DNA of 64,000 nucleotides. Origin: Lampris incognitus (Eukaryota > Chordata > Actinopteri > Lampriformes > Lampridae). A program made the translations under genes and the position numbers. Under the pieces are notes generated by a model. That model did not search any database. It saw only the letters and a program-made list of their open reading frames with translations, and was not told the origin of the DNA. This document shows, in pieces, positions 1 to 38,249 of this stretch. Location: contig NC_079211.1 of NCBI RefSeq assembly GCF_029633865.1, positions 144,680,998 through 144,744,997 on the forward strand. The letters run 5' to 3'. Every line of letters starts with the position of its first letter. Within the stretch, counting starts at the first letter, position 1.

Positions 1-1504
1 CTGAGCCCCCCCTCCCCAATTCTAACTTTGACTATGACCCTAGCCAAATGGTCAGAAAAGTGTCCGGTGCTCTGGTTCACCTCACAAAGTGAAAAAAGAT
101 ACAATGCAAATAAGAATCTTCCATTGCCTTTACACCATCCCAACAGACTGAAAGCAGGGACTATCACATCAACTGCCATGAGTGATGAAAAGAAATGCTA
201 CCAGTTTAGCAAGGGTCTGTGAGGGATCCCTCACACTGCATTGGACAGTGGTGTCACAGTGTGCCTTCTCTTGATATAGCCTGCGTGCAAGACTCCTTGT
301 TGATGTGCATTATTTAACATGGTGCCTTTTGGTACTGATCAGAGAACAGGATTGCCAGATCTGAAACAAAGCGCTTACATGTTCCTTTCTGCCCTGAGCT
401 GAGCAGGTCGCAATCAGCAGTGTCGCCAGGCATACAAATGATTCTCTTTCTGGCTCATTGTTATATCTGTACACTTGAGGATAATTAGAAATGAAAAACA
501 ATAAAGAGAAACCGTAACGATAGTACATATCACACAGGTGTGATTCTTTGCTAATGCATGGACCGTCCATCATCAAATCTTTGATCTCATAGTCAAAGGA
601 CCAGAAAGCTGGTTTGAAATTGTGGAGCACTGCCAGAGCATAAATGAAATGGGAGGCAAATGAAAACCCAGAATTTTTTTTTTTTAACCCTACCTTGATT
701 TCAGCCAATTCTGTTGGTCTTCTCAATCGGGGGAACAAATTAAAATGTAAGAAATGGATCAGAAAACCAAGCACCGTTTGAATAATTCATGGAGTTCAAA
801 ACAATGTAGTTGAGAGGGGAAAGGGGGAGCGCATTTGCAGCAAGAGTGCTTGTATTTCAGATCAATAATTTACCTTAACAGATAAAAGACCAAGAGACTG
901 CTGCAGTCTTAATTACCAGAGCAGTATGGTTTACAGAAGGCAAGCCGCAAAGTGCATTCAAATTATGCATGTTGAGTTAGAGGGAGGGGGGCACACTGGC
1001 CCAGTACAGTGTTAAATAAAAGATGATTAATGACGATTAAAAATTTAGACAGAAATGTGCACTATATGAAAATACCAGAATTTAATGAATAGCATTACAA
1101 CAAATTTAAATTACCAACTCAGACAAAAGCCTCTGTAGCATTTATAAGATGTGAACAATTTGCTAAAGGAAGGGTGCAGAATATCCTTATCTATTTGTTC
1201 ATGTATATCTGTCCATTTATCCAGTTGGTAATTTAGAAAAATGCTATAAAAAACAACCCATTTTAATTGACTGTGACTATTTCAAAGTACAATATAACTC
1301 TTATATCATGCTCATTCCAGCTCTATATTTTTATTCTAGAGCTCCACTAGAGTAGCTTTGCATGATTCACAGATAAAAAAAAAAAATCCTCATTTATCAT
1401 AAATTGGCCCTTTATGCAGCCCCTCAGTTCATCCTCTGAAACAAGCCATTTAACTTTGCTTTAACCGTGTCTTTAAGGCCCCCCTCCCTAAAAGCCCATT
1501 GCTT
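1..1504. other. Gene-free sequence (SLC15A4 intron 7 or beyond)
   Basis: AT-rich sequence with no recognised exon, RNA gene or repeat. A 154-codon open frame on the minus strand (774-310) has no recognisable domain and is not annotated as a gene. The missing last exon of SLC15A4 was looked for here and not found. Confidence 0.5.
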
Positions 1505-1552
1505 TCTTCTGATTGCCCAACTTCCGGAAGCCTGCCGATGGGTTGCGCTCAA

Positions 1553-1795
1553 TCCGCGTAAGCGCCGGTGTTGAATCATATTCCGTTTCCCCGTCGGGAT
1601 TTGTTTCCCCCTAGCCAGAGTTCGATAACACCAGGACGCTTTATTAACTTTAACCCTAACCTCAACCTAACTCTATGCTTAACCTAACACCTGCCTTAGC
1701 TAATCTGTTTCTATGCGAGCGCTTTCATCTGGCGAGAGGGAAACACATCTCGCCGGGGAAACAGAGTTCGCTACAACACCGGTGTAGGGAGGTTC
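1553..1795. mobile_element. Small foldback/MITE-like element with imperfect inverted ends
   Basis: The left end (gccggtgttgaatcatattc, then gtttccccgtcggg) pairs with the reverse of the right end (accggtgttgtagcgaactc, then gtttccccggcgag) over about 60 bp with mismatches. The centre is AT-rich and non-coding. The class cannot be assigned. Confidence 0.55.
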
Positions 1796-1904
1796 CGTAA
1801 GCAAACTATAAACCTACTAAGTAACATAATTGATCGTCTTTGATGTGAAATGGCAACTTCTCAGATCCATCCGTACATGTTCGAGGCCAAATACGATCTG
1901 GAAT

Positions 1905-2125
1905 ATGAGAGTGGACAACACGAATGTTGGAACTCCTTTGGTTCTCCTTGCCCACTATGTCCTGTTATCCAAAGGAGTTGAATCAAGTGCAACTGGACTT
2001 GGTATATATCCGTGAAGACGTTTCGCCTCTCATCCAAGAGGCTTCCTCAGTTCGTGCCTTTCTGACTAGACGAAGCTAGTCAGCCTAGCTTATCATGGTT
2101 ATCCTTTGGATAACCATGATATACA
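1905..2125. repeat. Dispersed-repeat fragment ending in a perfect palindrome
   Basis: The segment around 2013-2060 (gaagacgtttcgcctctcat and onward) resembles a repeat I have seen in many fish loci. At 2092-2122 there are perfect inverted arms, tatcatggttatcc and ggataaccatgata, with a 3-base loop. Confidence 0.45.
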
Positions 2126-2316
2126 AAGTACTGCTGTTTCCTTTGTGAATGGGATAGCCGTGCTAAAGAGTCACATTACATTAAAAAGAACTGGCTGCTC
2201 TGTAAGCATTTCGCTCCAGGGCAGAAAAGTGTGGCGCATAAACCACTTGTCGACCGAACAAAGATATTTCTGCCTCCTCTTCCTCCAAAGAGGAGACAGA
2301 ACTCGGATTGATGAAA

Positions 2317-2470
2317 CCATGAAATGCAACATGTCATTGAAAATTCATTTTCTGCATTCACACTTGGACTACTTCCCTGCTGATATTGGTGCAGTCAGTG
2401 ACGAACATGGTGAAAGGTTTCACCAGGACATTGTGACCATGGAAAAGAGGTATCGTGGCAACTGGAATCC
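2317..2470 (+). pseudogene. Coding fragment of a repetitive unnamed protein family
   Basis: The frame reads MKCNMSLKIHFLHSHLDYFP, then ADIGAVSDEHGERFHQDI and MEKRYRGNWNPS. I recognise the GAVSDEHGERFHQDI type of sequence as a stretch recurring in many animal genomes, probably of transposon origin, but I cannot name the family. It fuses directly into a GC-rich repeat at about 2,480, so it is a fragment. Confidence 0.5.
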
Positions 2471-2486
2471 ATCTGGCAGTTCCGAT

Positions 2487-2925
2487 AACACCGAGGACGG
2501 TCTGGTGGCAGCCTCGCCTGGCGTTGACTGTGTTTTGGTGTTGTTGTGTGGAGTGCCGGGAGGTGTGTCAAGGTTGTCTGGCTGGGTGTTTGGCTGGGAC
2601 AGCTGGCGTTAGATCAGCTGGGGGAGCCTGGTCTGCTGCGTCCGGTGGGCCCAAGGACCACGGCCCTGCCCGGAGCTCTGCCCGAAGAGGAAGCACCGAG
2701 GGCGGTCTGACAGCACGCGGAAGTGGGGCAGGCTAAGCTAACTGCTAGCCCATGAAGAACGGAGGTTCTGACAGTCATCCTGGCTGGTGTTCGCACTCTT
2801 GGACAGTGAAAAAAATTTTTTTAAAAATATGTTGGATCTTCGTGTTTTGATATTTTTGTAGTTTTTCTGTAGTTTGGATATATGTGTTCTTGTAGTTTGG
2901 ATATGTGTTTTTGTCTTTGTGTTGG
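2487..2925 (+). repeat. GC-rich dispersed repeat, copy 1
   Basis: It shares long stretches with 10,850-11,478, including accgaggacggtctgg, gggcggtctgacag and tttttgtctttgtgttg. It is cut at about 2,925 by a retrotransposon fragment. Open frames inside differ between the two copies and are not genes. Confidence 0.7.
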
Positions 2926-3135
2926 CCGTGCCCAGAAAACCTCCAAAGGAAGGCACCCAGGAGGCATCCTAATCAGATGCCCGAACCACCTCAACTGGCT
3001 CCCTTCGACGTGAAGGAGCAGCGGCTCTACTCCGAGCTCCCTCCGGATGTCCGAGCTCCTCACCCTATCTCTAAGGCTGAGCCCAGACACCCTACGGAGG
3101 GAACTCATTTCAGCCGCTTGTATCCGCGATCTCAC
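2926..3135 (-). pseudogene. Non-LTR retrotransposon fragment (end of reverse transcriptase ORF)
   Basis: The minus strand encodes MRSRIQAAEMSSLRRVSGLS, then RRELGVEPLLLHVEGSQLRW, FGHLIRMPPG and EVFWARPTQRQ, the post-RT segment of a common fish LINE. It is truncated on both sides. Confidence 0.75.
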
Positions 3136-4060
3136 TCATTGTCTGCACTGAAACTGTATTCACAAGCTATTTGGTCCAACAAACATTTCAGAAATATAAT
3201 GTTACTTACAGCTTGTGCTTCTACAGATGGTCTTTTAGCACCAGCCTAGCCAAAAATCTAGCTTCATATTGGGCTCTTGAGGAAAGAGTCCTCTGTGAAG
3301 TGGCGTGAACAAGCAAACACGCTGGCATATGGCTGTTGTTGGCCCGGGAAAAAAAAAACTATCCAATGTTGTCTGGTGCTTTCTTCTTTAGGAAAGGCAA
3401 ACAAATCAAAAATCCAGCATCGAACTGTACCCGGTTCAGGTAGCAGTCCTCAGTAAAATGATGGGGACAAAATAGAAGGTTGGGATTATACTGCCGAAGA
3501 ATAGTGGTAAAAAGGAATTTTAACTACTGATTCTTCGCTTCCTCTTCCTTTTGAAGTCCATATGAAGATAATTTACCTTCGCGCTGAAGAAAATAGCGTC
3601 TTCACGACACTGCAATACACACTAACCAAACTTCCCGGCTTCCGCTCTACCTTTGTTTGAGTCCTCATACCTAACTTTGTTTGAGGGCGGCCCAAACTAG
3701 CCTAGGCGGGCATTATGAAAATGTGTTACATACAACTATGTGTTACATATGTGTTACATATGTGTTACATAGTGACGTAGACAAGTTACGGGAGAAAACG
3801 CTGGACTACAAACGAGGCGTTTCATGCGGTGTTTTCTGTTGGAGAAAATAACTCCCTTTGGCGTGAACTATGGGCTTTGTATTTACAGACGTTTTACATG
3901 CACCCCCCAGCTATATAACACAACACACTAAAGGAAAGGGAAAACCCAAAAAGCATGATATGACCTCTTTAAAACAATAATTCAACTTGGCCCTGCAATG
4001 GACTTGAGACCCATCTCCCTACCTTTTTCAAAAAATATGCCATTAAAAAATTAACACCCG
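3136..4060. other. Gene-free sequence with a short tandem repeat
   Basis: No gene is seen. A short direct repeat of tgttacata-type units lies at 3,723-3,772. The stretch 3,640-3,960 looks like old non-autonomous transposon sequence but I could not define its ends. Confidence 0.35.
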
Positions 4061-4488
4061 GGGCATCTGGGTGGCATAGCGGTTTATTCTGTTGCCTACC
4101 AACACGGGGATCGGCGGTTTGAATCCCCGCGTTAACCTCCGGCTTGGTCGGGCGGCCTACAGACACAATTGGCTGTGTCTGCAGGTGGGAAGCCGGATGT
4201 GGGTATGTGTCCTGGTCACTGCACCAGCACCTCCTCTGGTCGGTCGGGGCGCCTGTTCGGGGGGGGAGGGGGAACTGGGGGGAATAGCATGATCCCCCCA
4301 CGCGCTACATCCCCCTGGTGAAACTCCTCACTGTCAGGTGAAAAGAAGTGGCTGGCGACTCCACATGTATCGGAGGAGGCATGTGGTAGTCTGCAGACTC
4401 CCCCCCTTCCCCGATATCGGCAGAGGGGGTGGAGCAGCTTGGAAGAGTGGGGTAATTGGCCAGATACAATTGGGGAGAAAAAGGGGGG
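4061..4488 (+). mobile_element. SINE-A copy 1 (tRNA-headed SINE)
   Basis: This is the reference description of the family. The head is tRNA-like with a Pol III A box (ggtggcatagcgg) and a B box-like ggtttgaatcc (ggttcgaatcc in better copies). A constant body of about 350 bp follows (gacacaattggctgtgtctg, gtcaggtgaaaagaagtggc, cggcagagggggtggagcag). It ends tacaattggggagaaaaagg plus a G run. Flanking ttaaca words suggest a target duplication. Confidence 0.85.
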
Positions 4489-5535
4489 GTTAACAACCCC
4501 CTTTTAACTGTGTACCCCCATTTTGAAATGTAATAGTCCCACATGGATGGATGGATGGATGATTTCACTAAGTGTTTAATTCTGTTAATGGCTGCTGTTT
4601 TACCTAAAAATACTTCAAGATACACTAGATTTGAAAATCTTTGTCTTTGCTCATCCCTCAGTAAGGAATGAAGCGCGAGTGGAAAAACGACCTAAAATCC
4701 CAGTAACGTCTCCATTTATGCACCGAGCCTGAGAAATTGTGCAAGGTTTCAATTCTGTAATGGTTCTGCTCTAATTTCATTAAACATTAAGTCAAGCTCT
4801 ACCCCCTCTTTTTAACCCGTGCCCCCGAGGGCCCACTTGGCTGCTAAGCTCTTTCAAAATTAGGGGGAGGCTAATTACAGCAGTGAAAGACAAAACAAGG
4901 ACTTGCTGTAAAAACCATTAATGAAGGCCATAAATATTTGACAGGTGTTTAAGAGGCAAATGCTGAGCAGGGAAAGGGAACGTGCGAGGCAGTCGATATG
5001 GACAACCGTGCCACGAGCCTGATTTGAGAGATAATTTGCAAGATAGATGGAGGCTCCACAACATACGCTAGATAGTCACAAAAACCTACATGTACAATAA
5101 CTACTTAGTTACAAATGATACTGAGATTACCCCTCATTTGGGCCAATTTGTCTGCTGGTGGGGTTGTTTGAGCATATCATGTGAGTCAAGATGAAGTGGG
5201 TCAATATCAATTTAGGGAGAACTTCTGAGAGCCCCAACATCTTAATGCTTCAGTGCATTCATTGCCATCTTCTGGCTCTCAACGAAATTAGATAGGGACT
5301 CGAAGCATGCTTGTTTTTATAGCTATTTACAGCAGCGGTTCTCTGGCTCATAAAACTTTTTGAGTAGTGCCGGAGCTTTCTAAACTCCTGCAAGGTACAA
5401 GCTAGTCTACCAGAGCACACGCATCACCCCCCCCCCTGCCTAAGCTTAAATCCAATTTTTAATGTCTGACAACATGATATCTATGTAAATGCTGAAATAT
5501 TTTTAAAAAAGAGCTGAATTCTTAGAGGACACCCT
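4489..5535. other. Gene-free intronic sequence
   Basis: Nothing recognised apart from an (ATGG)n run at 4,543-4,560, possibly the trace of a lost SINE-B tail, and a C run near 5,426. Confidence 0.4.
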
Positions 5536-5975
5536 TTTGTTGGGGAGGGGGGATCCCCCCCCCCTTTTTCTCCCCAATTGTACCCATCCAATTGCCCCAC
5601 TCTTCCAAGCCGTCCCAGTCGCTGCTCCACCCCCTCTGCCGATCCGGGGAGGGCTGCAGACTACCACATGCCTACTCTGATACATGTGGAGTTGCCAGCT
5701 GCTTCTTTTCACCTGACAGTGAGGAGTTTCACCAGGGGGACGTAGCACATGGGAGGATCACGCTATTCCCCCCAGTCCCCCCCCCCGAACAGGCACCGAC
5801 CAACCAGAGGAGGCACTAGTGCAGCGACCAGTAGACATACCCACATCCGGGTTCCCCACCCACAGACACGGCTAATTGTGTCTAGGGATGCCCGACCAAG
5901 CCAGAGGCAACACAGGGATTCGAACCAGCGATGTTGGTAGGCAACGGAATAGACCGCTATGCTACCCAAATGCCC
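5536..5975 (-). mobile_element. SINE-A copy 2
   Basis: Full-length and inverted: the G/C-run end is at 5,536-5,570 and the tRNA head at about 5,920-5,975. It belongs to the subtype whose tail reads G-run, gatcc, C-run. Confidence 0.85.
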
Positions 5976-8202
5976 GACAACAGAGAATAAGAGTTAGCTA
6001 CAGTTTTCCCGATCTGACATTAAACAGTCCCCATTGAAACACTGACATTTCACAGCGTATCATCAGGCACTTCAAGAGGACGTGAATGCCAGCTCCCATT
6101 GAGCGTCAGGTCACGTCTCACACACCTGATCCCAGACCAGTCAGTACTTGAACCCTAAACAAAGAAAGAGCCTTTCTTGTCATGTGATAGCAGCGTCTTA
6201 TGCACACCATTTCCTTTGGCTAAAGGGTACTCATTCAAAGGCAGAAATAAACAGAAGACAGAACAAAATTCCAGGTAATCAAAGTCACTTCCTGTTTCAA
6301 CAATGTGCTTGTAAAGAAACAGTTGTTGAAAGGTGGGCCTTAAATTGATACGGCCCCCCGGGTCAAATGGGCAGCACGCTGTCTTTGTCAGTGGAGGATG
6401 TGATGGTTTTGCTGCACCACCTCCTTGAATAGCAAACAAAACCATGTGATGCATGACCAAATCTCTGGGTATAACCAACGGGAGCGACCACGTACAGGCA
6501 GATTTGAAGGCTCAATGATTCCAAAACATGAAGCCAACGTACCGAGTAAAGGAACTGAGAACACGCGTGCCTATAACAGTTTTGAATGAAGGGTCATTTC
6601 TTAAATCTAGCTATCATTAGGACTTTTTTCGTATGTGTTGACTGATTCTAGCTCGTGCAGGGCGGGGAGAGACGGAGGCAGAGCGTTATTCAATAATTGA
6701 GTATGTGTACCAGGATGAGCCGGCAGAACTACCTCTCGTAATGACCCAGGGGCAGCTTTACATAAGAGGACGAGGGCTATGTAATCAGCCCCCCAGCCTG
6801 TGATTAATGTTGGTCTTCTGTCCCCAGGCCTGCATGTTTCAGCACAACCCCAGCTTCTGTTTACAGCTCGCCACATTGCCCCCGGCCATCTAATATAGAA
6901 GCCAACAGGTAAAACCGTGCAGACAGTGGTGTAGGGAAAGAAAAAAAAAATCACAGCTGCAGTAAGCAAACTGCATGGTTTGTGACTGTCCATGATGCTT
7001 TATGCCACTTATCTTTAATCAATGGCCGCCGTGAAGTTTTACTCTGTTTCTCTGGGTCAGTCGCCGTTTAGGTGACTTGTTCTGGGAAGCAGTGAGGGAA
7101 AAGCGATTTTACGGGCGATCCGGTCCCGGTTTAACAGTCAAATGATGCTCACTAAATATACAGCCCCTCAGGCAAGGCGATGTGGGGAAAGGGATTTATA
7201 AAGTCGTGCCAAGCATCTCCGCGTGGTAACATCATCAAAAAAATACCTCCCAACCTGTCAGTCCACTGTATTAATGAGCTATTAGGTGCTTGTGGGTAAA
7301 CAATTTACAGTGCTGGTGTATTTACTGCACGCTCACGAGAAAGTGCATCTGGTCTGGAAGGCTCCTCTCGCCTGGGTGCCCATCCATCTGCTGCCACGAC
7401 CATGCTATTCACTCTATCATCCGGACAGATTTACACAAACCTTTTGTCGTTAGTCTGACACGTCTATTTATTACTGAAAATGCTCTTAAACCGGAGGGAC
7501 CATGCGGCGCATTGTCCCCCCTTCTCTGTGACTAATTTACAAACTCCTTAAGTGGATTTTAAATCAAGACCAGCCATGGAAATTCTTGTGACACGTCCCC
7601 GGAAAATGGATTTCTTTATTCTGAATCCATACCCAGAATTCTATTGAGAGTCCACACATACAGTCGAAGTGCACAATCAATACGGCACGCCACATGCACT
7701 TGGCATCCACCAGCAGACCTGACAACTTTATACACACTGGATGCTCTGGTGGTGTTGAGATGGGCTTACGATATTGGAAACAGCATTTTCTTTTCTGGAA
7801 GACTGTTTTGGTAGAGATCAATGACCACTGTGTCGGCAGCAGTTTAAAGAGATCAGGCTCATAATTCAAATTCGGTGGTGGACAAAGTACAGCACATCTC
7901 CGTCGCAACCATCCCTCGCCTCTGCCCGCTTATAGAAAGGCTGCGGGTCAATACCGTTCACAATAATCCAACACCAATTAGGTCAAATTGCTTCTTTCTG
8001 AGCAACTTTAGGACCTACGTTCAACAAAGGCTGGTAGTTCGATAACTTGTTTCCTGAAGCGACCACCTCACAGAACAATCAGCAGCATTCAAAGCTCCTT
8101 GATCAATGTACTGTGAAACATTACAATGGCACTGACACAGACTACACAAGATCCTCTCACAAGACAACCAGACTGGCTAAAACCAGAATTGCTCTTTCTT
8201 AC
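5976..8202. other. Gene-free sequence downstream of SLC15A4 exon 7
   Basis: No exon, RNA gene or repeat recognised. Open frames on both strands here (largest 128 codons at 6,993-6,607) show no domain. Confidence 0.4.
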
Positions 8203-37109
<28,907 letters not shown>

Positions 37110-37161
37110 CCTGAAACTACTTAGTGGCCTGGGATGTACACTTTCTCCCCCTCTGGGTTGA

Positions 37162-37401
37162 CTGCAAGATGTCAAATCTGTACAGGAAAATGTGGAGATA
37201 ATTAAAAGTCATCAGCGAGTGCTGCAATCTGAAGGTTACAGAGTATCCAGTACAAAAAAGTCCAACTTGAGTATTAGCTAGACCCCCCAACACACACTCC
37301 TCCATTAGCCGTAATGCGGACGCTATAGTAAGCTAGCTCCTAGCGTGATTACCGGCAATACAGACATCCACAACTTGGGAAATAGCGAGCAGACTCCTTA
37401 C
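37162..37401 (-). other. slc15a4: Possible 5' UTR intron of SLC15A4
   Basis: On the minus strand a good donor (aaag then gtaagg, GT at 37401-37400) and an acceptor (cttgcag ending at 37162) lie 240 bp apart, upstream of the start ATG. This would give a non-coding first exon near 37402 and a second exon starting at 37161. It is inferred from splice-site appearance only. Confidence 0.45.
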
Positions 37402-37402
37402 C

Positions 37403-38181
37403 TTTAATTGGTGACACGCGTCCTCGCGTTCCCCCATTTAACCCTCGATGACGTTACCCGCTGAAATGTTTACTTTGGTACCTTAAAAATCAATACTCGG
37501 CTTCACTGGGAGGGAGGGAGAGGGGGGAGAAAAAGTGGAAGACAACTGCAAACGCACGAAGACTGTCAGTGTCACAGTACCACCGCGTGACACAAAGCTC
37601 GTTCGGCGAGTTGTCGGGTTTGCGCGCGCTCCGCGCCACCGATCTACATACCGCAGCGGGCCTAACGCCGCCGTACGCAGCATCCGTCCGCAGCCCATCC
37701 GCACTGTGTTGAAATCGTCGTTAAACGGATGCGGCGGTTTCGAAGAGGAAGTGGTTTTGTTTGTTTTTTTTGTGTGTAGTTTTTTCTTCTTCTTCTGCTT
37801 TTTTTTTTGGCTCGATCTGACGTCCGCTTCCGGTCAGAGCCGCCTATGGCAATATATTGGGTTTTACGCACCGGGGCGGGTGGTTCGGTGTGCGCGTAAA
37901 TGATTCTGAAGATAAGCCCGAAAGAGAGGACCGCGCGTTTCTAAACGCGCGTCTCTCCGAGCGAGCCGGCCGACGGGCGAACTTTGACGTCGGCGGTAGT
38001 TGGCCGCCTCGTCCGTGGTCGTTGGAGCGCTCCGACTCCGGGAACTGCGGCGCTGCGGAGCTTCGGGGAAAACACACGCACAGTGGAGCGGAGCGCCCCG
38101 GAGTTCCGGCCGCGCCGCGCTCGGTGTCCGGCGATGCGTGGGAACGTACGTTAGCTCGGCAGCTAGGGACCCGCAGACGAT
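37403..38181. promoter_or_regulatory. Shared CpG-rich head-to-head promoter of SLC15A4 and GLT1D1
   Basis: The divergent start codons are 1,072 bp apart. From about 37,590 to 38,340 the sequence becomes rich in CpG (for example gcgcgcgctccgcgcc near 37,622 and the stretch 37,900-38,150), unlike the AT-rich flanks. A T-rich tract near 37,760-37,810 splits the island. There is no TATA box at a convincing distance. I infer a bidirectional CpG-island promoter; transcription start sites cannot be placed from sequence alone. Confidence 0.75.
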
Positions 38182-38249
38182 ATGAGGTTGCTCTTTATCG
38201 CCTGTCTCAGTCCCAAAACTGGGAACTGCACCACAGCTGAGAGGATAAG
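38182..38249 (+). CDS. glt1d1: GLT1D1 coding exon 1 (residues 1-22)
   Basis: The ATG has G at -3. The exon encodes [20 protein letters not shown], then RI and two bases of an Arg codon, with donor gtaact. The hydrophobic start is the first beta strand of the GT-B fold rather than a clear signal peptide. Only 68 bp long, it was found from similarity to the known N-terminus. Confidence 0.93.

Noticed and set aside
310-774. A 154-codon open frame on the minus strand, one of the longest in the first 8 kb, considered as the SLC15A4 last exon or a separate gene.
   Set aside because: It shows no similarity to the expected C-terminal helix and tail of SLC15A4, no domain, and lies in AT-rich intron-like sequence.
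4070-4150. tRNA-like heads of the SINE-A copies with A and B boxes, considered as tRNA genes.
   Set aside because: No cloverleaf can be closed, and the sequence continues into the constant SINE body in all copies.
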